64,000 nucleotides of DNA from CAWATZ01 sp963784995. Its GTDB lineage: Bacteria; Planctomycetota; Planctomycetia; Gemmatales; Gemmataceae. The notes under the pieces are model-generated. The model searched no databases. It worked only from the letters and a program-made list of their open reading frames with translations, and was not told the origin of the DNA. Each line of letters opens with the position of its first letter. Position 1 is the stretch's first letter. The stretch is taken from positions 372,001 through 436,000 of the forward strand of contig CAWATZ010000002.1 in the NCBI GenBank assembly GCA_963784995.1, given 5' to 3'. The translations under genes were made by a program, and so were the position numbers. Of the stretch, positions 8,542 through 17,326 are shown one piece after another.

Positions 8542-11500
8542 TCAGCGCGTCAGGAAGCGGCGCTGATAGTCCTGAAGCAGTGGCGTTCGAGGATACGTTC
8601 GCTCGCCTCCGTACGGGTAGTGCGGCATGGCCCGGAACGGCTGCGGCTCCGTCGAGCCGCCGGCCGCGGTGAACGGGCCATTATCCTTGCAATACCCGGA
8701 GGTCCGCAGCACGAACGAGCGCGTCCAGCCGGGCGGCAGGGCGGGCAGCCGGCGCGCGTCAAACTTCACGGTGATCTCTTCTCCCGGCCCGGTCACGACC
8801 AGGCGATCGTCTGCTTCCCGGAGCAGCTCGGTGACGTCGCCGAAGCGGGTGAAGCGGCCCTTCCAGGCCGAGACCGCCACCGGTTCCGTCTGGCTGTCGT
8901 CGTACTCGATCAGCCCACCCGGCAGATCGACTTGCTTGAGGAAGCCTCGGGGAGCGAGCGTAGCCTGGGAAACCTCAAGCGTTTGCCTGCGCACCTGCCC
9001 CGACCCCTTCACTGTCTCAACCAGCGGGGCCAGGAAGATCTGGTCCCAGTACACGTGCAGGTTGGTGCGGAGGCGCAGCTTCGTTGTCCCGGGCCCGACC
9101 AGGCCGGTAACCTCGCGCGTCATCAGCCGCGGCAGCCCGGCCGGGAAGCCGATCTCGTCCAGCGGCTCCCAGCGCCCGTCCGGGACCTGGCGCTCCAGGA
9201 CAGGAGGCTGCATCCGGATGCCGGCCTGGGACGCGGCCCAGATCGACTCCGGATAGGGATAATCGATCCCCCCGGCCAGGCACAGGAAGAGCCGGGTTTT
9301 CTCGGGCAGGGCCTTCAGCTGCTCGCCCAGGTCCAGTTCGACCCAGTGGTCCTCGGCAAAGCCCATCCAGGAGCGCGTGGCAAAGTCCGCGACCATCTTG
9401 CGATCGCGCGAACGCAGCGTCTCCGTGACGTCCCGGCCATGATGGTCCGTCGCCCGCCTTGGGAAGATCCGGTCCCGGAAGGCCAGCAGTTCCTGACTGG
9501 GCGGCGGCCCCTGGGTGACAAAGCGCTCGTCGGGATAGACGCTCAGCCCGGGAGGCTGGTCAAGGACGATCAGCCGGAGATGGTCGAGGTAAAGCACCTC
9601 GTCCATCGGCTCGGTGATCTTGAGCAGGTAACAACCATCGCGCGGGACGAGTTGACTGGCCTCGATCTTGACCGATTCTTCGGGCCGAGGCGGCCGGACC
9701 TGCCCATCCGGCCCGGTTTCGCCGAGGACTCCCGCTCCCAGGAAGTCGGTGACGAAGCGGTAGCGGCTGCCGTCCCAGGTCAGCAAGACGGGACAGGACG
9801 AGGGTTGGCGGTTGATTTCCTCGATGCGGACGGGAAACCCCGCTGCCAGGTTCAACTCCGCCTGGTGGATCCCGTCAGGCCAGCGCAGGCGCAGCACGTC
9901 GGCCTGGCGGTACTTGCCCAGGCCCAGCACCAGCGGTAGGCGCGATTGGCCCGGCCCGGCGGCCAGGGTGGTGTTCTCGATCGCGGTCCAGAGCGGACCC
10001 GCCTGGGCCAGGGCCCAGGCGCCGATGCCGTCGCTGTTGGTGCGCAGGCCCTGGACCCGGTCGCGCCGGCCGGTCAACTCCACCCGAAACGCGTGATGGC
10101 CGTTGCCCAGGTTGCGCCTCAGTTGCAGGCCCTTGCTGCTCGACCAGGTCAGCAGATCGACAAACCCGTCGCCGTCCAGGTCCGCGGCGGCAACGGCTTG
10201 CACGTCCCCGGACCAGCTGGCCTCCGGTCCGAAGGCCCCGGCCCGATGTACCAGGCCCGATTTGCCATTGTTGTGCAGCAGAACCGGCTTGCCGTCCTCA
10301 CCCAACCCGACCACGTCCGTCCAGCCGTCGAGATCGACATCGATGGCCTGGGCCTGTTTCAGCGGAGGCGACTGGATCGAGCCGGCAACCCACTCCTGGC
10401 CGAGGTCTTCCTCTCCCGCCGGGGTGCCCCTGCGGAGCAGCAGCGGCGTCTGCCCGTGCCGAAGAAGCAGCAGAGCCGAGCGTTCCTCGTGGTTCAGGGT
10501 GAGAGCCAGGGCCGCATTCCAGCGCTCTGTCGGCCCGAGATTTCCCCTGGGCTGGTGAAAGTGCAGCAATCGATCGTTCAGCACGACTTGCGGCCTGCCA
10601 TGCTCCGGCAAGACCAGCAGATCGACGTCGTGGTCGCCGTCCAGGTCGCTCAGCGCCACGCCGACCGCGGACCCATGCACGAGCGGAGCTTGCCGTTCTT
10701 CCGCTTGCTGGAAGTGGACCGACAAGCCGCGCGGCTTCTCTCCCCTGGGAACAGGCGGCGCCTCTCCGACGTTGAGGAAGACGGCCAGGGCCGACCCCTT
10801 GCCGACCTCTGCTTCGGGAGGATTCGCCTGCATACGCTGGAGTGCCTCCTCGACCGTGTCCGCCAACCGTGTGAAAACCAGGTCCAGATCGCCGTCCTGG
10901 TCCAGGTCCACGGCAGCACAACCGAGACAGACTGCCGTCAACCGATTCAGACCGGCCTTGTCGGTCACATCCTCGAAAGTCCCCTGGCCGGTGTTGCGGA
11001 ACAGTTTCTGAGAGCCGGCCCCGGAGATCAGCAGGTCGGGCCAGCCATCGTTGTCGAAATCGAGGACGCAACACCCCAGGCTGGGCCGAAGTCCTGCCAG
11101 ACCCGCCGAGGCGGTCACGTCTGTCCAGCGACCACCGCCGTCGTTGTGCAGCAGCAGGTCGCGGACCTGCCCCTTGGTGCTGGCGTTCTTGCCCTTTTTC
11201 TTTTCCTCCTTGTTGACGTCCTTGGCCATTCCCTTGTCGTGGACGACGGCGCCCAGCAGAAACAGATCGGGCCGACCATCCCGATCGTAGTCGAGCAAGA
11301 CGAGGGTGGCTCCGAAGCGATCCCGGACGGCCCGGCGCAGGCGCCGAGGGTGTCGTCGCCCAGATCGTCCTTTTCCGCCCAGCGTGTCTCGGCGGCCAGG
11401 GTCACCTGGAAGGCGCGGGTCTGCTCGATGCGAGGGAGAGGGCCTGGTCCCGGGACCGCTGCCGGTGGCGGCCGGCCGATGACCTCCGCGTAGGGCCCCA

Positions 11501-12188
11501 TCTCGGTGTACACCAGCTTGGCCCCCGCGGTTTCCCAGTGAGCCTCCTCGAGGGCCTTGGACTCGGCCAGCAGCTTCAGAGTGCGTTCCTCGTCGCGCTG
11601 GAAGGGATGGTGCGCCAGGTTGTGCCGGGCCGCGTTCAGAGCGGGATCCAGTCGCAGTGCCTTCTCGAAACATTCCTTGGAGGCCGGGGAGTCTGGCCCA
11701 TCCGGGTGAGTCAGACCACAGCGCATCCAGGAAAAGGCGTCGTGGGGATCGACGGCCGTCACGGCCTGAAACTCCGGATAGGCCTCGGCCACTTTGCCCT
11801 CGTAATACCAGATCATCCCCAGACAGTAATGTGCGTGGGGATTGCGCGGATCTTTCTTGAGGACCTGCTGGAACAGGGCCACGGCCCGGTTGAGGTTGTC
11901 CTCCTTGTTTTCCTCGCTGGCCAGGTTGAGCAAAGCGATTCCCAGGTTGATCTGGCCCGGCAGCCAGTTCGGTGCCAGGGTGGTGACCCGTTCAAAAGCC
12001 TCGACCGCCTCCGCATAGCGGAGCTGCTCCATCAAGCCAATGCCCTCGTCATTGGCCGTCAGGGCGGCGGAGGAATCCACCCACGCTCCGGGACGCAGGA
12101 AGAACCACCCGGCCAGGCCCGCCCCGATCACCAAGATCAGGAACACCCAGAACAGCCAGACGGAACGGGCGGACGGCGTTGCAGTCAT
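8542..12188 (-). CDS. TPR - FG-GAP/UnbV fusion protein, frame broken once
   Basis: Two overlapping frames join into one protein of about 1215 residues. The N-terminal part (from 12188) has a membrane anchor (WLFWVFLILVIGAGLAGWFFL) and TPRs (PNWLPGQINLGIALLNLA, PRNPHAHYCLGMIWYYEG). The second part continues with FG-GAP motifs (DYDRDGRPDLF, DFDNDGWPDLL, DLDQDGDLDLVF), an UnbV-like segment (LGLGKYRQADVLRLRWPDG) and a further 400-residue C-terminal region beginning with 'CPVLLTWDG'. The frame changes near 11335-11350, inside a GCGCCGGGC context; the total length is one base short of a multiple of three. A single-base omission in the sequence is the simplest explanation, but a real mutation is possible. 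The start codon overlaps the stop of the nitrilase-like gene (ATGA), implying translational coupling. Confidence 0.75.
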
Positions 12189-13201
12189 CGTTGCACCATA
12201 CCTTGCTGAGCCTTCTTCCCTGCCGCAATCGCGGCCTTGTTCCCCGCAATCGTCAGCCGGGCCGCTCCGGGAGCCAGGCTTCCCGGGTAGATCGTCCCCC
12301 GATAGCCCTGGTACGCTTCCATCCGCAAATGGCCCAGCATCTGATGGCCCAGGCGGCGTTCGCGCTCGTGGCGAAGCGCATCCAGGTCAATCGGGGCCAC
12401 GACGATCTTTTCGCCGGGTCCGGGATCGGCCTGGGCCAGAATCCGGCCGTCGTAATCGACGACCATGCTGCCGCCGGGCCAGCTGAAGGGCGGGTAATGG
12501 GCGGCGCTGGCGCCCTGGTTGCTGGCCACGACATAGGCGATGTTTTCGAGGGCCCGGCAGCGGTTGATCAGGGTCCACCAGTCCATCGGCGGCGTCGCAC
12601 CCCACGGGTCCATGTACGCCGAGACGCGCAGCAGCACCTCGGCCCCGTTGAGGGCCAGCTGGCGGATCGCCTCGGGAAAGAGCCAGTCATAGCAAATCGC
12701 CGCTCCCAGCGCGCCAATCGGCGTCTGCACCACCGGAAACAGCGGCTCGTTGTAGTCCGGCAGATCGTGCGGGCTGGCATGGACCTCCCAGGGAATCCAG
12801 GGATGAACTTTGCGATACCGACTCAAAAGTCCGTCCGGACCGATCAGACAGGACGTATTGAAGACATGCCCCGGATAGCGCTCGTCGCGCTCCAGGAAGC
12901 TGGCCGTCTGGATCCAGACGCCGTGCTCGCGGGCCTTGCGGTGATAGCGGTCGGTGTGTTCGTTGGGGATCGGCACGGCCAGGCGGTCGAGCAGTTCCTC
13001 GACGGTCTCGTAAATGGGGGCGGCGTGGCCGAACTCGGGAAAGACCACCAGGCGGACGCTGCCGAACGGCTCGTAACCGACCACGGCCCGCTCGATCATG
13101 GCGAGCACGTGATCGACCTGCCTGGCGATGCCGGAGCGCTCGCGTGGATTGGGCAGGTCGGTCTGGCACGCGGCAGCGAGATAGCGAATGGGTGCGGTCA
13201 T
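12185..13201 (-). CDS. Nitrilase/carbon-nitrogen hydrolase family protein
   Basis: A 338-aa enzyme of the nitrilase superfamily. The Glu-Lys-Cys triad is visible: Glu in VVFPEFG (near residue 55), Lys in SRYRKVHPW (near 138) and Cys in GAAICYDW (near 180). The family hydrolyses amide or nitrile C-N bonds; the substrate cannot be deduced. The region around Cys and the extended loop 'SAYMDPWGATPPMDWW' resemble aliphatic amidase/nitrilase relatives. It is the first gene of a two-gene unit with the TPR-CRTAC1 fusion (4-bp overlap). Confidence 0.85.
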   Translation of the reverse strand: MTAPIRYLAAACQTDLPNPRERSGIARQVDHVLAMIERAVVGYEPFGSVRLVVFPEFGHAAPIYETVEELLDRLAVPIPNEHTDRYHRKAREHGVWIQTASFLERDERYPGHVFNTSCLIGPDGLLSRYRKVHPWIPWEVHASPHDLPDYNEPLFPVVQTPIGALGAAICYDWLFPEAIRQLALNGAEVLLRVSAYMDPWGATPPMDWWTLINRCRALENIAYVVASNQGASAAHYPPFSWPGGSMVVDYDGRILAQADPGPGEKIVVAPIDLDALRHERERRLGHQMLGHLRMEAYQGYRGTIYPGSLAPGAARLTIAGNKAAIAAGKKAQQGMVQR

Positions 13202-13207
13202 ACAGCG

Positions 13208-13213
13208 ATTGTA
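13208..13213 (-). promoter_or_regulatory. -10-like TACAAT directly before the nitrilase start
   Basis: On the minus strand TACAAT is followed after six bases by the ATG at 13201, so transcription would begin at or next to the start codon. This would give a leaderless mRNA. No good -35 hexamer is visible, so support is limited. Confidence 0.3.
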
Positions 13214-13245
13214 GCAAACAGCGTTGCGTCCGGTGCGCGGATGCG
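13209..13245. repeat. Short diverged direct repeat, copy 1 (copy 2 at 14061-14101)
   Basis: About 40 bp beginning with GCAAAC-GC and ending GGATGCGGTAGGAAAGA is present both here and just before the cytochrome gene. The last 17 bp are identical; the rest differs at about ten positions. In the second copy the terminal AGGAAAG acts as the ribosome-binding site of the gene at 14103. Confidence 0.45.
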
Positions 13246-13431
13246 GTAGGAAAGAGCAACTCCCTGGCCCGCCCGGAATCCGGACGACATCCGAGAGTTA
13301 CCGCGAGGACAACGAGTCGTGCCGAGTTCACGATCGAGCCCGCGTGAGCGGGATGCTGACCTGTGGCGTTCGGGTGCGGGACCGCGGAGAGCGAACCGCA
13401 TCACGGGGATTCCCCAGCCGGCGATTTGCGG

Positions 13432-13437
13432 TACAAT
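13432..13437 (+). promoter_or_regulatory. -10-like TACAAT upstream of the 111-aa gene
   Basis: TACAAT lies 51 bp before the ATG at 13489. The same hexamer appears before the genes starting at 13201 (minus), 28838 (plus) and 32950 (minus). A clear -35 is missing. Confidence 0.35.
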
Positions 13438-13488
13438 CCAGGGGCTCGGTGCTCGCTCAAGAATTGCTTCCCAAAGGAGTCGCGCATC

Positions 13489-13824
13489 ATGGCCACCGAT
13501 ACCGTCATCGTCCAGGGCACTCTGAAAGCGGATGGCCTGCTGGAGTTGGCGGGCCCGGTCGCGCTGCCTCCGGGGCCAGTCGAAGTCACCGTCCGTGCCG
13601 TCGCGGCGCCCCAGAGCGAAGACCTCCTGACCTTGCTGGCACGCATCCGCACCGAGCAGCAGGCGCGCGGACACGTCCCCCGCACCCGAGAAGAGATCGA
13701 CGCGGAGGTTCGCACGATGCGCGACGAATGGGAAGAACACCAACAGGCAATCGAACGGGTCCAGGAAGAGTGTCGCCGCCAGCGGGAAACAACCGCCTCC
13801 ACGGAGCCACCTGCTTGCTTTTGA
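13489..13824 (+). CDS. Conserved small protein, unknown function
   Basis: A 111-aa protein with a good ribosome site (AAAGGAG) and ATG. Residues 1-45 look like a short beta-rich domain (VIVQGTLKADGLLEL, PPGPVEVTVRAV) and residues 48-105 are strongly charged helix, including the phrase 'ARGHVPRTREEIDAEVRTMRDEWEE'. Small proteins with this plan occur in Planctomycetes and Cyanobacteria and look like addiction-module antitoxins, but no toxin gene is adjacent, so that idea is only a guess. No enzyme motif is present. Confidence 0.65.
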   Translation: MATDTVIVQGTLKADGLLELAGPVALPPGPVEVTVRAVAAPQSEDLLTLLARIRTEQQARGHVPRTREEIDAEVRTMRDEWEEHQQAIERVQEECRRQRETTASTEPPACF

Positions 13825-14102
13825 CCCAGATGCTTGATCACGTTGGCGAAGTGTGCTTCTGGCCGCCTCGCCGACAAGCCGCAGGGGCAAGAGCCCTTGC
13901 CTGATTGTGTCAATCACACACGAATAGCAGTCTGCCAGAAGACGCCATTGGCTTCCCCCAAGCGACAGCCTCCGAAAGCAAACGGTGGCAACGGCGGCGC
14001 AACTGTCACCAACAGCAGGCCCCACCTGACAGAGGGAGCTCGTCCGCAACTCACCGCTTCTGCAAACGGCATTGCATCCACTCCCCGGATGCGGTAGGAA
14101 AG

Positions 14103-17100
14103 ATGTACCCAAGGCTTCTTAATCGTTTCCGCACCATGATGCAACCACTATCGCAGATCTCTCCTGCTCCAGTTACCATTCTCGACCGGAAAGGGCAACG
14201 CTATCAGCCCGCCGTGGGACCACGCTTGAAGGTGGTCCTGGCCGTCCTGTTCGCCGCCGTTGCCCTCCTGGGCGCCACCGGCATCTACCTGCTGGCCATC
14301 CGTCTGCTGGAGCTGGCCCGGGGCCGGACGTACACCAACCACTTCACCTTGTCGATGGAGCTGGCCCACGTCGCTACCGGCCTGCTGGCCCTGGCCCCGT
14401 TCCTGTTCTTCGGCATTTACCACTATGTCACGGCCCGTCAGCGGCCCAACAAGGTCGCGGTCCGGCTGGGCTTGCTGCTGTTCTTTTTCGGCGCGATTGC
14501 CTGCGTGACCGGCATCGCCCTGGTGCAGCTGTTCGACCGCTGGCAGCTGCCGACCGGCGGCCTTGCTCGATCTGTTGTCTACTGGCTCCATCTCCTGACG
14601 CCGGTGGCAGCCCTTGTCCTGTACGTCCTGCACCGCCGGGCCGGGCCCGCTCTGAAATGGCGCTGGGGAGCAAGCTGGGGGATCGGCGTCGCCGGTTTCG
14701 TCGGGGCGATGGTGCTGCTGCACAGCCAGGACCCGCGCCGCTGGTACGCGGAGGGGCCCAAGGAGGGAGTGCAGTACTTCTTTCCCTCCGAGGCACGCAC
14801 GGCTGACGGCAAGTTCCTGTCCGCCGAGGTGCTGATGATGGACACCTACTGCATGAAGTGCCACCAGGACATCTACAACGATCACCTGCACTCGGCCCAT
14901 CGCTTCAGCTCGTTCAACAATCCGCCCTACCTGTTCAGCGTCCGCGAGACCCGGGCCGTCGCCCTGAAGCGCGACGGCAACGTCAAGGCTTCGCGCTGGT
15001 GCGCCGGCTGTCACGATCCGGTGCCGTTCTTCAGCGGCGCTTTTGACGATCCCAACTTCGACGACGTCAAGCACCCGACCGCCCAGGCCGGCATCACCTG
15101 CACGGTCTGTCATGCCATCACCCACGTCCACAGCACGATGGGCAATGCCGCCTACACCATCGAGGAGCCTCCGCATTACCCCTTCGCCACCAGCAAGAAC
15201 AATCTGCTCCAGTGGGTCAACAACCAGATGATCAAGGCCAAGCCGGACTTCCACAAGAAGACCTTCCTGAAACCCTTCCACCGCACCGCGGAGTTCTGCT
15301 CGACCTGCCACAAAGTCAGTCTGCCGGTGTCCGTGACCCACTACAAGGAGTTCCTGCGCGGTCAGAACCATTACGATTCGTACCTGCTCAGCGGCGTCTC
15401 CGGCCACGGGGCCCGCTCCTTCTACTATCCGCCGCAGGCCAAGCAGAACTGCGCCGAGTGCCACATGCCGCTCAAGCCCAGCCAGGACTTCGGCAGCCGG
15501 GACTTCGACGGCAGCGGCGAGCGGAAGGTCCACAACCACTTCTTCCCGGGTGCCAACACCGGCTTATCCTTCCTGCTGACTCAGGAACCCCGCTGGTCCG
15601 ACCTCAAACCCGGCTTCGAGAAAGCGATCGGCGCCAACAGGGATTTCCTCCGCGGCACCGATCCCGATGGGAAGGACCGCAAGATGCGCATCGACCTTTT
15701 CGGCGTCAAGGAGGGCGGCACCATCGACGGCAAGCTGACCAAGGTGCGTCCCGAGCTGCCCCGGCTGCAGCCCGGTCAGAGCTACCTGGTCGAGGTGGTC
15801 GTCCGGACGCTCAACCTGGGGCATCATTTCCAGCAGGGGACTGCCGACTCCAACGAGGTCTGGATCGATTTCCAGGCCCACGCGGGCGACCGGGAACTGG
15901 CTCGCAACGGAGCAACGCGCAACCCCGACGATTCGGGTCCCGTCGATGAGTGGGCCCACTTCATCAACGTCCGGATGCTCGACCGCGACGGCAACCGGAT
16001 CAATCGCCGCAATCCGCAGGACATCTTCACGCCGCTTTACGACAAGCAGATACCGCCCGGGGCCGCCCAGGTGGTCCATTATCGGCTCGACCTGCCGACG
16101 GACCTGACCGGTCCGGTGGAACTGAAGGTCCGGCTGCGCTATCGCAAGTTCGATTACGAGTACGTGGCCCTGATCCACAAGGATCAGCCGGTGCCGAAAC
16201 TGCCGATCGTCGATTTGTGCGAAGATCGGGTGATCCTGCCCACCGCTCCGGTTAGCCGCGACGCGCAGCGGAGCGCGTCGGTGGTCCCCGAGCAGCAATC
16301 GCCGATCCAGCCCGCCTGGCAGCGCTGGAATGACTACGGCATCGGCTGTCTGCTGGAGGGCGGCGCCGGCGCCAAGCGCGGTGAGCTGCGCCAGGCCGAG
16401 GAGGCGTTCAAGCAACTGCTGAAGCTGGACGCCCCCGAGGCCGTTCCGCATGCCCACGTGAACCTGGCCCGGGTGTACGTCGAGGAAGGCCGGCTCGATG
16501 ACGCGACCGAGGCCCTCAACGCGGCGGCTCGGGGGCCGCACCCGGCCCCGTGGTGGCAGCTGGCCTGGTTCTATGGCCTGGTCAAGTCGGAAACCGCGAC
16601 CGAGCGAAAGCACTTTGACGAGGCCATCGCCGACCTGGAGAAGATCGTCGATCCGAAAAACCGGGACCCCAAACGCGGCCTGGACTTCAGCCGGGATTAC
16701 GTGGTGCTTGACCGGCTGGCCGGCACCCTGTTCAAGCGTGCCCTGCTGGAGGCAGACAATCCGGACGACTACCGCAAGTTCCTGACAGCCGCCGTGGCGC
16801 GGTACAATCAGGTGCTGGCCCAGGACAGCGAGGACCTGAACGCCCACTATGGATTGAGTCAGTGCTATTTGCGCCTGGGTCAGGCAACGGAGCTGCCGGC
16901 AGGGAAAGTGGAGGAGCCCACGCCGGAGCGCCTGCAAGCCCTGGCCGGTCAGCTGGCTGATCCGAAGGCGAGCCCGGCAGCGCGGCGGGAAGCGGCGGCT
17001 CAACTGGGTGCGATGGTCACCGCTTACGGGCGGACACCGACGAAAGCCACTGCGCCCCGGTTGCCCGTACTCAAGGAGTTGCTCCTGACCGTGCAGCAAG

Positions 17101-17324
17101 CCTACCAGACGGAGAGGGATTCGCCGCTTGGGCCGGCCCTGGCCCAGGCGCTGGGCCACTTGCATCGGGAGCTGCACGCCATCTACAAGCCCGACGATCA
17201 TGCCCGCGCCCGGACCACAGCCCTGTACCGCAAGAAAAACCTCGCGGCCAATCACGCGGCGGAGGCCATTGTGATTTACCCGACCACGGAAGCGCAGCGC
17301 GAGGCGATCCGGAGACGACATTAA
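14103..17324 (+). CDS. Membrane-bound pentahaem c-type cytochrome with TPR domain
   Basis: A 1073-aa protein. Residues 40-230 contain about five membrane helices carrying several His residues (HFTLSMELAHVATG, YHYVTARQ, WLHLLTP), reminiscent of a cytochrome b-like anchor. Five CxxCH haem c sites follow: CMKCH (~249), CAGCH (~300), CTVCH (~333), CSTCH (~399) and CAECH (~450), spaced like the cytochrome c554/multihaem family, with extra His for axial ligation. The last 350 residues are TPR-like. It probably moves electrons across or along the cytoplasmic membrane; partner and direction are unknown. The CRTAC1 gene starts 2 bp after its stop. ATG 14103 is preferred for its AGGAAAG site; Met at 14136 or 14139 are alternatives. 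Confidence 0.85.
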   Translation: MYPRLLNRFRTMMQPLSQISPAPVTILDRKGQRYQPAVGPRLKVVLAVLFAAVALLGATGIYLLAIRLLELARGRTYTNHFTLSMELAHVATGLLALAPFLFFGIYHYVTARQRPNKVAVRLGLLLFFFGAIACVTGIALVQLFDRWQLPTGGLARSVVYWLHLLTPVAALVLYVLHRRAGPALKWRWGASWGIGVAGFVGAMVLLHSQDPRRWYAEGPKEGVQYFFPSEARTADGKFLSAEVLMMDTYCMKCHQDIYNDHLHSAHRFSSFNNPPYLFSVRETRAVALKRDGNVKASRWCAGCHDPVPFFSGAFDDPNFDDVKHPTAQAGITCTVCHAITHVHSTMGNAAYTIEEPPHYPFATSKNNLLQWVNNQMIKAKPDFHKKTFLKPFHRTAEFCSTCHKVSLPVSVTHYKEFLRGQNHYDSYLLSGVSGHGARSFYYPPQAKQNCAECHMPLKPSQDFGSRDFDGSGERKVHNHFFPGANTGLSFLLTQEPRWSDLKPGFEKAIGANRDFLRGTDPDGKDRKMRIDLFGVKEGGTIDGKLTKVRPELPRLQPGQSYLVEVVVRTLNLGHHFQQGTADSNEVWIDFQAHAGDRELARNGATRNPDDSGPVDEWAHFINVRMLDRDGNRINRRNPQDIFTPLYDKQIPPGAAQVVHYRLDLPTDLTGPVELKVRLRYRKFDYEYVALIHKDQPVPKLPIVDLCEDRVILPTAPVSRDAQRSASVVPEQQSPIQPAWQRWNDYGIGCLLEGGAGAKRGELRQAEEAFKQLLKLDAPEAVPHAHVNLARVYVEEGRLDDATEALNAAARGPHPAPWWQLAWFYGLVKSETATERKHFDEAIADLEKIVDPKNRDPKRGLDFSRDYVVLDRLAGTLFKRALLEADNPDDYRKFLTAAVARYNQVLAQDSEDLNAHYGLSQCYLRLGQATELPAGKVEEPTPERLQALAGQLADPKASPAARREAAAQLGAMVTAYGRTPTKATAPRLPVLKELLLTVQQAYQTERDSPLGPALAQALGHLHRELHAIYKPDDHARARTTALYRKKNLAANHAAEAIVIYPTTEAQREAIRRRH

Positions 17325-17326
17325 CG

